The notes below the pieces were generated by a model. The model did no database searches. It had not been told where the DNA came from and saw only the letters and a list, made by a program, of their open reading frames with translations. Below, piece after piece: positions 1 to 7,848 of a DNA stretch of 13,279 nucleotides. The DNA is from Deinococcus sp. (GTDB lineage: Bacteria; Deinococcota; Deinococci; Deinococcales; Deinococcaceae): contig JAGLBK010000060.1 in the NCBI GenBank assembly GCA_018260275.1, positions 1-13,279 of the forward strand, given 5' to 3'. Numbering within the stretch: position 1 is the stretch's first letter; every line of letters begins with the position of its first letter. The translations under genes and the position numbers were made by a program.

Positions 1-75
1 CAGCTTGCGGTAGCTACTTTTGATTTCGTCGGCGCTTGCGGTACGGGCAACGCCCAGCAGTTCGTAGTAATCCAT
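1..75 (-). CDS. dnaJ: Chaperone DnaJ, N-terminal fragment (cut by window edge)
   Basis: The complement of the first 75 bases reads as 25 codons starting MDYYELLGV and ending SSYRKL. This is the opening of the J-domain: helix I with DYYELLGV, then the start of helix II. DnaJ is the Hsp40 co-chaperone that delivers unfolded clients to DnaK and stimulates its ATPase; the HPD motif that does this lies beyond the edge. An in-frame ATG at 87 would add MTRL. I prefer 75 because J-domain proteins usually start just before DYY, but neither start has a well-placed ribosome site: a GGAGGT lies about 18 nt before ATG-87 and 30 nt before ATG-75. With only the J-domain start visible, a different J-domain protein (CbpA-like) is possible. 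Confidence 0.8.
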   Translation of the reverse strand, partial: MDYYELLGVARTASADEIKSSYRKL

Positions 76-314
76 AAGTCGTGTCATCGCCGGGACGTGC
101 GCCCGACCTCCGCTTCCTAAGTTAACACGAACACACTCAAGAAAAGTAGCTTTAGAGTTATAAGTCCTTCGCGTCCCTGACGGAGTGGCCCCGACGCGCC
201 AGGGGAGTTCGGTCCGGCAGAGGCCAGTTACGAATGTGAGTGACACCAGACGCCTTTCGCTCCTGGCGTAAATGTCCCAGACGGATTTTGCCGGACTGCT
301 CTAGACTGTCGGGC
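76..314. other. Divergent intergenic region between dnaJ and the prenyl synthase
   Basis: About 240 bp with no credible gene. Reading toward dnaJ, a TATAAC (162-157) is a possible -10 with no recognisable -35, and a purine-rich GGAGGT lies further down. The 10-mer AAAAGTAGCT at 142-151 is the exact reverse complement of 12-21 inside dnaJ. Toward the prenyl synthase a TAGACT sits just before ATG-315. No palindrome of the Deinococcus radiation/desiccation response type was seen. Confidence 0.4.
302..307 (+). promoter_or_regulatory. Candidate leaderless -10 (TAGACT) for the prenyl synthase
   Basis: TAGACT matches TANNNT and is followed by seven bases and then ATG-315, which would put transcription start at or next to the start codon. 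No TTGACA-like -35 lies 16-18 bp upstream and there is no Shine-Dalgarno. Support comes mainly from the same arrangement at other genes in this window. Confidence 0.4.
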
Positions 315-1304
315 ATGCGGGCTGAACTGCTTGACCTCGTGCTTTCGCTGCTCCCCGAGCACAGCCCTACCCCCGAACTGGAGCATTTTTATGCCCTGAT
401 GCGCGACTATCCCCGGCGCGGCGGCAAGGGCATCCGCTCGGAACTGCTGCTTGCCTCGGCGCAGGCCCACGGGGTGCGGCCCGGCACGGCGGCCTGGACC
501 TCGGCGCAGTGGGCGGCGGCGGCGCTGGAAATGTTTCAGAATTGGGTGCTGATTCACGACGACATCGAGGACGACAGCGAGGAGCGCCGGGGAAAACCTG
601 CCCTGCACCGTCTGTGCGGCGTGCCCCTGGCCATTAACGTGGGCGACGCCCTGCACGCCTATATGTGGGCCGCCGTGCAGCGGGCCGGAATTCCAGGGGC
701 CATGGAGGAATTTCTGGCGATGATCGCCCGCACTGCCGAGGGCCAGCACCTCGATCTGGCCTGGGTCGAGCGCCGTGAGTGGAACCTCCAAGAAAGCGAT
801 TACCTCCAGATGGTCGAACTGAAAACGGCCTACTACACGGTCATTGTTCCGCTCCGGCTGGGGGCGCTGGCCGCCGGATTGCCTGTGAATGAGGCTTTTA
901 GCGCTGCTGGGCTGGCGCTGGGCACCGCCTTTCAGATCCGGGATGACGTGCTGAACCTGACTGGCGACCCGGTCAAATACGGCAAGGAAATCGGCGGCGA
1001 CCTGCTGGAAGGCAAACGTACCCTGATCGTGCTGCACTGGCTGGCTCAGGCCCCTGCCGGGCAGAAACAGATTTTTCTGGACCAGATGAGGCGTGACCGG
1101 CCCCGGAAGAATCAGCAGGTGATCGACCAGATTCACCACTGGTTGCTGGACAGCGGCAGCGTGGAGTATGCCCAGCAGTTTGCCAACCAGCAGGCCGCAC
1201 AGGGGATTGCCCTGCTGGAAACCGCTCTCATGTCAGCCCCTGATCAGGAGGCGACCCGGCGACTGCTCCGAACGGTGCATGAACTGGCGACCAGAGAGCA
1301 GTGA
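315..1304 (+). CDS. Polyprenyl diphosphate synthase, probably geranylgeranyl type
   Basis: A 329-residue trans-isoprenyl diphosphate synthase (all-alpha terpenoid synthase fold). It condenses isopentenyl diphosphate with allylic diphosphates in the cytosol for carotenoids, quinones and cell-wall carriers. The first aspartate-rich motif is DDIED (about 82-86), followed by a basic ERRGKP stretch. The second is the RDDVLN segment (Asp210, Asp211), followed by GKEIGGDLLEGKRT. A GGKGIR segment near residue 37 fits the IPP-binding region. The fifth residue before the first motif is Trp and the fourth Val; a bulky aromatic at -5 limits chain length in GGPP-type enzymes, so a C20 product and a crtE-like role are inferred. 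The frame opens at 240, but I start at ATG-315 because the upstream 25 codons look non-homologous and a -10 hexamer sits directly before 315. No other carotenoid gene is nearby. Confidence 0.85.
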   Translation: MRAELLDLVLSLLPEHSPTPELEHFYALMRDYPRRGGKGIRSELLLASAQAHGVRPGTAAWTSAQWAAAALEMFQNWVLIHDDIEDDSEERRGKPALHRLCGVPLAINVGDALHAYMWAAVQRAGIPGAMEEFLAMIARTAEGQHLDLAWVERREWNLQESDYLQMVELKTAYYTVIVPLRLGALAAGLPVNEAFSAAGLALGTAFQIRDDVLNLTGDPVKYGKEIGGDLLEGKRTLIVLHWLAQAPAGQKQIFLDQMRRDRPRKNQQVIDQIHHWLLDSGSVEYAQQFANQQAAQGIALLETALMSAPDQEATRRLLRTVHELATREQ

Positions 1305-1469
1305 GCGCCCGATTTGAACTTGAACCATAAATGAGCAGCAGATGAAGTCTGGGATGTGAATTAATTCATACCTATTCTGTGAGCCGCATCTGAGACGGCT
1401 CTTAAAAAAGATGAGTCATGAGAGGTTTTTTCTCACCTTCTGTCCCCCGAATGGGGGGTCTATTAAGGC
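1305..1469. promoter_or_regulatory. Palindrome-rich spacer upstream of the CAP lipoprotein
   Basis: No gene is seen here. Four symmetrical elements occur in 160 bp: the perfect 12-bp palindrome TGAATTAATTCA (1357-1368); a GAGCCG/CGGCTC inverted repeat (1381-1401) with a 9-nt loop and no T-run; the perfect 9-mer ATGAGTCAT (1411-1419) flanked by A6 and T6; and a CCCCC/GGGGG hairpin just before the start codon. A tandem TTGAACTTGAAC lies at 1314-1325. I could not place a convincing -35/-10 pair. The palindromes could be operator half-sites or a weak terminator for the prenyl synthase. Confidence 0.45.
1442..1459 (+). promoter_or_regulatory. G/C hairpin in the CAP-lipoprotein leader
   Basis: CCCCC (1444-1448) pairs with GGGGG (1453-1457) around the tetraloop GAAT, extended by two wobble pairs. 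It ends about 10 nt before ATG-1470, where a Shine-Dalgarno would be expected. The G-run is the only purine-rich stretch at a useful distance, so the hairpin could hide the ribosome site. It is not a terminator, since no T-run follows. Confidence 0.4.
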
Positions 1470-2330
1470 ATGAACATTAAGAAACCCTTGATCCTGCTTC
1501 CCGCCGCCCTGACGCTCCTGCTGGGGGCGTGTGGGCAAAGTCCCCGCAGCAGCTCCCAGGTCATCGCCACCGACCCTGGTGCAGTCAGCCTGACCAGAAC
1601 CACGACGGGCAATATTTTCACGGCCAGTCATCTCACGGCCCAGTCGGTCGCTGCCGCGTCTACCCTGACGGTCGGCCAGACCAAGCAGCTGAACGTGAAC
1701 GTCAATGGTCAGCCCGCGACCCCCGGACAGCTGAAGTGGACGACCACCAACGGGGCGGTCGTCACTGTCACTCAGAGCGGCCTGGTCACGGCGGTCGGGG
1801 CAGGCAGCGCCACCGTACGGGCCACCATCGTCGCTTCCCCGACGGCCTACATCGACTTCCCCTTCACGGTGCAGCCTGGCAACTCGGCCCCCACCAACAC
1901 GGGCACCGGCTCGACCACTTTTGCCCAGCGTGTGCTGGCCCTGACCAACACGGCCCGCGCCCAAGCCCGCACCTGTGGCACGGTGGCTTACCCCGCCGCC
2001 CCCGCCCTGACCTACAACGCCCAGCTGGAGCAGGCGGCCCAGGCCCACGCCGCCGACATGGCGACCAGGAATTATTTCAGCCACACCAGCCAGGACGGGC
2101 GCACCTTCGACCAGCGCATCTCGGCCACCGGCTACAGCTGGAGCACCCTGGCCGAGAACATCGCCGCCGGGCAGACCACCCCCGAGGACGTGGTGGCTGG
2201 CTGGTTGAACAGCCCCGGCCACTGCCAGAACATCATGAACGCCAGCCTCAAGGAACTGGGGGTCGGCTACGCGCTGAACACGGGCAGCACCTACCAGACC
2301 TACTGGGTGCAGGACTTCGGCAGCCACTGA
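1470..2330 (+). CDS. Lipoprotein with Big2 Ig-like domain and CAP/SCP (YkwD-type) domain
   Basis: A 286-residue predicted lipoprotein. Residues 1-20 form a signal peptide (KK, then a leucine/alanine-rich core) ending in a LLLGAC lipobox, so Cys21 should be acylated and the protein anchored at the envelope. Residues about 64-135 resemble a bacterial Ig-like domain 2 (LTVGQTKQLNV, LKWTTTNGAVVTV, GLVTAVGAGSATVRA). After a Thr/Gly/Ser linker, residues about 151-286 form a CAP domain: HAADMATRNYFSH, AENIAAG, GWLNSPGHCQNIM and the C-terminal YWVQDFG. His205, Glu229 and His251 are candidate members of the CAP cavity. Cys169 and Cys252 could form a disulfide. CAP domains in bacteria are secreted and of poorly known function. 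The gene stands alone and is followed by a terminator. Confidence 0.88.
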   Translation: MNIKKPLILLPAALTLLLGACGQSPRSSSQVIATDPGAVSLTRTTTGNIFTASHLTAQSVAAASTLTVGQTKQLNVNVNGQPATPGQLKWTTTNGAVVTVTQSGLVTAVGAGSATVRATIVASPTAYIDFPFTVQPGNSAPTNTGTGSTTFAQRVLALTNTARAQARTCGTVAYPAAPALTYNAQLEQAAQAHAADMATRNYFSHTSQDGRTFDQRISATGYSWSTLAENIAAGQTTPEDVVAGWLNSPGHCQNIMNASLKELGVGYALNTGSTYQTYWVQDFGSH

Positions 2331-2347
2331 TTTGACTGCGCCAGCAG

Positions 2348-2377
2348 GCCCTCATCCGCGCCGGGTGGGGGCTTTTT
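2348..2377 (+). terminator. Rho-independent terminator of the CAP-lipoprotein gene
   Basis: A 10-bp stem (2348-2357 with 2363-2372, including two G-T wobbles) encloses a 5-nt loop and is followed by TTTTT at 2373-2377. It begins 17 bp after the stop codon and ends 24 bp before the next start. Confidence 0.85.
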
Positions 2378-2389
2378 GCGCTCTGGCCT

Positions 2390-2395
2390 TAACAT
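2390..2395 (+). promoter_or_regulatory. Candidate leaderless -10 (TAACAT) for pcp
   Basis: TAACAT is followed by six bases and then ATG-2402. The preceding terminator means pcp needs its own promoter within a few tens of bases, which strengthens the call. The same TTAACAT heptamer occurs at the equivalent place before the gene at 4259. No clear -35 is seen. Confidence 0.5.
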
Positions 2396-2401
2396 TACGG
2401 C

Positions 2402-3040
2402 ATGCCTACGCTGCTGCTTACCGGCTTCGAGCCGTTCCACACGCATCCTGATAACCCCAGCGCCCAGGCCGCACAGGCGCTCGGCGGGCAACGTGCAGGC
2501 CAGCTGGGTATCGAGGCGGCCCTGCTTCCCGTGGAACCTCACGAGGCGGCAAAAGCCCTGCTGAGCGCTCTGGAACGCCATCAACCGGAGGCCGTACTGT
2601 TGACCGGACTGGCGGCGGGGCGTGCCCAGGTTTCGCTCGAACGGGTCGCCGTCAATGTCATGGATTTCAATATTCCCGATAACGCCGGGCAGGTCTACCG
2701 GGACGCTCCGGTGCACCCCCACGCGCAGGCCCCCGCCGCCTACCTGAGTACCTTGCCGCTGCGGCGCATCCTGAGCGACTGGCACGCGGCGCAGCTTCCG
2801 GGCTACGTGAGCAACTCGGCGGGACTGTACGTATGCAACGCCGTCATGTATCAGGCACTGCACCACCTGCACGCCACGGGCCGCGCCCACGTTCCCTGCG
2901 GCTTTCTGCATGTTCCGGCCAACGCCGCCGTGGCCCTGGCCGTCCCGGAAGACCGCCCGCCGCTGCCCTACCTGCCGCAGTCTGAAATTACGCGGGCGGT
3001 TCAGCTGGCGGCGGCAAGCATTGCCCGCAGCTTCGGTTAG
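2402..3040 (+). CDS. pcp: Pyroglutamyl-peptidase I (pyrrolidone-carboxylate peptidase)
   Basis: A 212-residue cysteine peptidase of family C15, which removes N-terminal pyroglutamate from peptides in the cytosol. The N-terminus LLLTGFEPF followed by NPS is typical of the family. The catalytic triad can be placed: Glu80 in GLAAGRAQVSLERVAVN, Cys145 in SNSAGLYVCN and His170 in GFLHVP. The length matches the usual 200-220 residues. The gene follows a terminator and lacks a Shine-Dalgarno, consistent with leaderless transcription. Its TAG stop overlaps the TAA stop of the convergent gene by a few bases. Confidence 0.95.
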   Translation: MPTLLLTGFEPFHTHPDNPSAQAAQALGGQRAGQLGIEAALLPVEPHEAAKALLSALERHQPEAVLLTGLAAGRAQVSLERVAVNVMDFNIPDNAGQVYRDAPVHPHAQAPAAYLSTLPLRRILSDWHAAQLPGYVSNSAGLYVCNAVMYQALHHLHATGRAHVPCGFLHVPANAAVALAVPEDRPPLPYLPQSEITRAVQLAAASIARSFG

Positions 3041-3327
3041 GGAAAACGGGCTTTGCCGGGCTGCCAGGAGCCGTCCGGGCCGCCCTGCCAGTGCCACTCG
3101 CCGGACTGGGGCCGGGTAGCCAGCGCCCGCTGAACCTCTGCCAGTGAAATGCGCCGGGCAAAGCGGGTGCGGGCGTGCCAGGCGGCCAGGGCGTCCTGGC
3201 TGCCCACCCCACGCACGGCAGTCGCTGCGCGGTTCACCGCCAGATCGAAAAGACTGTCAGGCGCGGCTCCGCTGGCTGCTGCGCCTGCTTCACTCGGCTC
3301 GGTCAGGAAGGGACGTTCCTGGGGCAT
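3037..3327 (-). CDS. Hypothetical protein, third gene of the membrane-wHTH/DinB operon
   Basis: A 96-residue protein I do not recognise. It has no signal peptide, membrane segment or cysteine. It has an Ala-rich N-terminal half, then an acidic/basic helical stretch (SLAEVQRALATR) and a Trp/Gly-rich tail (GEWHWQGGPDGSWQ). Its ATG follows immediately on the TGA of the DinB-like gene, so translation is probably coupled. Its stop overlaps the stop of pcp on the other strand. The case for a real gene rests on the coupling and on the frame ending exactly at the convergent boundary, not on homology. Confidence 0.6.
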   Translation of the reverse strand: MPQERPFLTEPSEAGAAASGAAPDSLFDLAVNRAATAVRGVGSQDALAAWHARTRFARRISLAEVQRALATRPQSGEWHWQGGPDGSWQPGKARFP

Positions 3328-3753
3328 TCAGGCCAGCTGTTCGCGCCGGGCCAGGGCCGCGATCTGCCCGGCGTGCCACGCCGTATGCCGCGCCCCGAAA
3401 CGGAGAAACGACGCCACCGTAAACGGCAAGCCACCATAATCGAGGGGCGGGGCCAGCTGTTCCGGGGTCAACTGGCGGGCAGCCGAGACTTCCCAGACCA
3501 TCAGTCGGGTCAGTCCGGCCTCGTCGGGTGGAGGCGGGTCGGCCAGACCAGTCACGCTGGAAATGATGGTCCAGTATGCCCGTTTGGTTTCGCTCAGGTG
3601 CTTGGTCAGCCAGTCGATGTGCGGATGCGGTGGATTGCTCACCCGGGCCAGCGCCGACTGTACGCTTTCCCAGGGGGCATGGTTGGCATCGTCGAGCAGG
3701 TCGGCCAGCAGGTTGGCGGGCGTAAGGTCATCGGGCAGCGGGGCAGGGTTCAT
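3328..3753 (-). CDS. DinB/YfiT-superfamily protein
   Basis: A 141-residue protein that looks like a DinB-type four-helix bundle. The clearest mark is the C-terminal segment ending FGARHTAWHAGQIAAL: the His-x3-His spacing (His123, His127) followed by GQI is the family signature of two metal ligands. The third ligand could be His45 or His52 in the first helical hairpin. Family members include putative metal-dependent thiol transferases, many of them stress-linked; D. radiodurans is known for expanding this family. The frame continues upstream to 3978, but I chose ATG-3753 because it overlaps the preceding stop as ATGA and the upstream translation is Arg/Gly/Pro-rich antisense shadow. Substrate unknown. 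Confidence 0.75.
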   Translation of the reverse strand: MNPAPLPDDLTPANLLADLLDDANHAPWESVQSALARVSNPPHPHIDWLTKHLSETKRAYWTIISSVTGLADPPPPDEAGLTRLMVWEVSAARQLTPEQLAPPLDYGGLPFTVASFLRFGARHTAWHAGQIAALARREQLA

Positions 3754-4259
3754 AACAGCGTGTATCCTTCGCCCTCGCGCCGCAGTTGCCCGCGTTCCAG
3801 CATCCGGGCCGTCACCTCGCGGGCCTGCTCGCTGCTCAGGGGGCTGCGTTCCATCAGGTCGCGCAGCGTAAAGTGTCCGCCGTGGCGGTGGGCAAAGCGC
3901 ATGACCATCCGTTCCTGCACGTCGGGGCGTTCCTGCCCGGATTCGGCCCTGGCGACCCGCTGCCCAAAGAGCCACCACACCAGCGCCGCCACCAGCAACC
4001 CGACCAGCAGTTCCAGCGGAATCAGGCGGCTTGCCAGTGCCGGGTCGGCAAAGGTCTGCGCGGCGGCTAAGGCTCTGGCTTTGGCGGCTGTAACCTGCTC
4101 GGGCGTGGCCCCGGCAGCAGCCAACCGCTTGGCGACACCCCGCTCGTGCAGGAAACGGAACACGCCCCCCAGATCACCGCGCACGTACACCGCCGAAAAG
4201 GCGATGAGGGCGGCGGCCACTCCGGCGATGGTCGAGAGAAGAAGGCGGGCAGGATTCAC
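3750..4259 (-). CDS. Two-helix membrane protein with C-terminal winged-helix domain
   Basis: From GTG-4259 this is a 169-residue protein. Residues 5-26 form a first membrane helix and about 79-98 a second (IPLELLVGLLVAALVWWLF). Between them lies an Ala-rich helical loop (about 40-75) that may be a coiled coil. Residues about 113-169 resemble a compact winged helix: a helix with MRFAHRHGGHFTLRDL, then SSEQAREVTARMLERGQLRREGEGYTLL, with a recognition helix and wing. Both termini would be cytoplasmic if the loop is extracytoplasmic. I do not know a named family. The frame extends to 4394, but that extension runs into the rplT terminator; GTG-4259 has a TAACAT -10 seven bases upstream. The stop overlaps the DinB-like start. 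Confidence 0.7.
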   Translation of the reverse strand: MNPARLLLSTIAGVAAALIAFSAVYVRGDLGGVFRFLHERGVAKRLAAAGATPEQVTAAKARALAAAQTFADPALASRLIPLELLVGLLVAALVWWLFGQRVARAESGQERPDVQERMVMRFAHRHGGHFTLRDLMERSPLSSEQAREVTARMLERGQLRREGEGYTLL

Positions 4260-4266
4260 GCCTTCT

Positions 4267-4272
4267 ATGTTA
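4267..4272 (-). promoter_or_regulatory. Candidate leaderless -10 (TAACAT) for the membrane-wHTH operon
   Basis: Read on the minus strand, TTAACAT ends seven bases before GTG-4259. It is the same heptamer as at pcp. An AAGG lies only two bases before the start codon, too close to act as a normal Shine-Dalgarno. No -35 is recognised. Confidence 0.45.
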
Positions 4273-4285
4273 AGCCCGCACTGAC

Positions 4286-4312
4286 GAGACGATGCGGGGC
4301 GAGACGATGCGG
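4286..4312. repeat. Tandem 12-bp direct repeat between rplT and the membrane-wHTH operon
   Basis: GAGACGATGCGG occurs at 4286-4297 and again at 4301-4312, period 15 bp. It lies just upstream of the -10 at 4272-4267, where a regulator could bind, but it could also be a chance slippage duplication. Confidence 0.6.
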
Positions 4313-4332
4313 AAAAGGGCCACAGACCCGAC

Positions 4333-4359
4333 AAAAAAACCGCCCCCGGGTGGAGGCGG
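4333..4359 (-). terminator. Rho-independent terminator of rpmI-rplT
   Basis: On the minus strand CCGCCTCC pairs with GGGGGCGG (one wobble) around the loop ACCC, followed directly by seven T residues. It starts 18 nt after the rplT stop codon. Confidence 0.92.
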
Positions 4360-4377
4360 CCATTACAAAAAGAACGC

Positions 4378-4736
<359 letters not shown>

Positions 4737-4737
<1 letters not shown>

Positions 4738-4934
4738 TATTTACCACCCATCATTTGCTTCATGCGGGCCCACTCGCTCTTGGCGAGCACGAAGCCCTTG
4801 CCCTTGCCGCGAATTTCGTTGCCGCTCTTGCCGGTGTTCTGGTGGCGCTTACCGCTCTTGAACGCCATGACCTTACCGGTGCCGGTGATCTTGATGCGGC
4901 GGGTGGCCGCTTTCAGGGTTTTCATCTTGGGCAT
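4737..4934 (-). CDS. rpmI: Large-subunit ribosomal protein L35
   Basis: A 65-residue, strongly basic protein with the bL35 start PKMKTLKAATRRIKITGTGKV and the KRHQNTGKS core. It is the first gene of a two-gene operon with rplT. It has the best ribosome site in the window, AAGGAGG at 4946-4940, five bases before ATG. In many bacteria infC precedes rpmI; here the next gene upstream is prfC, so initiation factor 3 must be encoded elsewhere. Confidence 0.97.
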
Positions 4935-5043
4935 GGTGCCCTCCTTGCGAGTCCAGTCGCACTCTGAGTCCAGAGGCTGCTGTCTGGGGTTCGGGCCGCT
5001 TCCACGCTGGAAAGCTGTTGGTTGCCCTGCCCCACTTGACCAA
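4935..5043 (-). promoter_or_regulatory. rpmI-rplT 5' leader, candidate autoregulatory RNA
   Basis: From the predicted start near 5043 the leader is about 109 nt. It contains a CTCTG/CAGAG hairpin (4962-4975) with a 4-nt loop, and an 8-bp direct repeat GAGTCCAG (plus-strand sense, 4949-4956 and 4966-4973) just upstream of the Shine-Dalgarno. Such a leader is long enough to host an L20-binding structure like those that control this operon elsewhere, but I could not match a known consensus by eye. Confidence 0.35.
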
Positions 5044-5049
5044 GAAAGT

Positions 5050-5079
5050 AGTTTACGTGACCAGGCCAGGCGCGGTCAA
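5050..5079 (-). promoter_or_regulatory. Promoter of rpmI-rplT
   Basis: On the minus strand TTGACC (5079-5074) and TAAACT (5055-5050) are separated by 18 bp. This is the clearest vegetative-sigma -35/-10 pair in the window, and it lies in the gap after prfC. Predicted transcription start is about 5043. Confidence 0.7.
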
Positions 5080-5102
5080 GGGGCACAAAGGTCCTAGGTG
5101 AC

Positions 5103-6713
<1,611 letters not shown>

Positions 6714-6954
6714 GGAAACTCCGGCAGGCCGAGTGAGCCTGAAATTGAGATTGAAATGTCGCGCGTTCTCGACTCGCGTCAGTGGGCCTGGAGGAGAACG
6801 GTCATAAAGAAGATACTACCCGCTTTTGCGCCAGCTGACCGTTCCATGAACAGAGTTGCGCCCCGGCCCGCTACAGGCTGACGTGGCCCTGATAGATCTC
6901 TGCTCTGATTTGCTTAGAACGGTTCCGTCTTTGCCCTAAACTCTGGAGGACACT
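6714..6954. other. Divergent intergenic region between prfC and the TAXI protein gene
   Basis: About 240 bp without a credible gene; both flanking genes read outward. It holds the prfC ribosome site at its left end and a GGAGG (6945-6949) five bases before ATG-6955 at its right end. A small odd palindrome GAACGGTTC lies at 6917-6925. I could not assign a confident -35/-10 for either gene. Confidence 0.4.
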
Positions 6955-7848
6955 ATGCAAAAAGCCCTGATTCAAACACTGACCGGAGTGCTGCTGTTCG
7001 GCAGTGCCCAGGCCGCTCCCCCCGTTTTTCTGGACGTCGCCACCAGCCCTAAAGGCTCGACGGCCTCGGACATGTTCCGTGACATTGGCAGGGTCTGCAC
7101 CAACGCGTCTTTCCTGCGCCAGCGCCAGGGCACCGGCAGCGTCGAGAACCTGGAACTGCTGCTGAGCAATCAGGTCGCGCTGGCCTTCGTGCAGCTTGAC
7201 GTGCTTAAGGCCCGCGACCAGGTCGAACACGACCCGCGCGTGGCCGAGATCAAGCAGTTGCTGCCCCTCAACTTCGACGAGATTCACCTGATCGCCAGGC
7301 AAGCCGTCGCCAAGAAGAACATCTTTGGCAAGGTCACCGTGACCGGGATTACCAAATGGAGCGACCTGAAGGCCAAGAAACTGGGTAGCTGGGGCGGCAG
7401 CGTCGTGACCGCCAACATCCTGAAAGCCAAATCGGGCGTGCCCGTCAACATTCTGGAATACAAGACGCGTGAGGACACCATGAACGCGCTGGCTGCCGGG
7501 CAGGTCGACGCCGTGCTAAGCGTGGTGGGCCAGCCTGCCGACTGGGTCAAGGCGCTCGACGCCAGCAAGTTCGACCTCGTGCCGCTCGACATTGCGCCCG
7601 CTGCCCTCAACGGGTTTTACAAAGCGGCCACCCTGCACTATCCGCAGCTGGGCAACGGCGTGCCGACCTACGCCGTGCAACGCATTCTGGTCACCCGTGA
7701 CTTCAAGACACCTGAAAAACACAACGCGCTGCTGAATTACCAGAAGTGCGCGATCAGCAAGCTGACCACCTTGCAGGAAACCGAAGGCTTCCATCCCAAA
7801 TGGAACGAGGTGACTTTCAAGGAAGGCGACTGGCCCTGGTTCAAGTAG
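6955..7848 (+). CDS. TAXI-family periplasmic solute-binding protein (TRAP type), orphan
   Basis: A 297-residue secreted protein. Residues 1-20 are a signal peptide with a leucine-rich core and AQA before the cleavage site; no lipobox is present. The mature part fits the TAXI subgroup of TRAP receptors. It starts VFLDVATSPKGSTASDMFRDIG, has the GTGSVENLELLLSNQVALAFVQLDV segment (about 59-83) that forms the ligand pocket and hinge, then GSWGGSVVTANIL and an AGQVDAVLSVVGQP segment. Cys48 and Cys265 are its only cysteines and could pair. TAXI proteins bind small organic acids or amino acids such as glutamate. No TRAP membrane subunit is adjacent, so the partner permease is elsewhere or this protein acts as a sensor. 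The TAG stop overlaps the convergent amidohydrolase gene by 8 bp. Confidence 0.8.
   Translation: MQKALIQTLTGVLLFGSAQAAPPVFLDVATSPKGSTASDMFRDIGRVCTNASFLRQRQGTGSVENLELLLSNQVALAFVQLDVLKARDQVEHDPRVAEIKQLLPLNFDEIHLIARQAVAKKNIFGKVTVTGITKWSDLKAKKLGSWGGSVVTANILKAKSGVPVNILEYKTREDTMNALAAGQVDAVLSVVGQPADWVKALDASKFDLVPLDIAPAALNGFYKAATLHYPQLGNGVPTYAVQRILVTRDFKTPEKHNALLNYQKCAISKLTTLQETEGFHPKWNEVTFKEGDWPWFK

Noticed and set aside
228..1139. Antisense 303-codon frame over the prenyl synthase gene
   Set aside because: The plus-strand product has both aspartate-rich motifs; the antisense translation shows no recognisable domain.
1381..1401. GAGCCG/CGGCTC repeat as terminator of the prenyl synthase gene
   Set aside because: It is followed by TTAAAAAA, not a T-run, so intrinsic termination on the plus strand is doubtful. 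It is kept only as part of the palindromic spacer.
3175..4284. Long plus-strand open frame of 369 codons opposite the minus-strand operon
   Set aside because: It is antisense to three coupled genes, its translation is Arg/Ser/Pro/Ala-rich without domains, and it crosses gene boundaries. Long antisense frames are expected at high GC.
6937..6942. TAAACT as the -10 of the TAXI gene
   Set aside because: The start would fall inside or after the GGAGG ribosome site, which is well placed for ATG-6955. The matching -35 (TTAGAA) is also weak.
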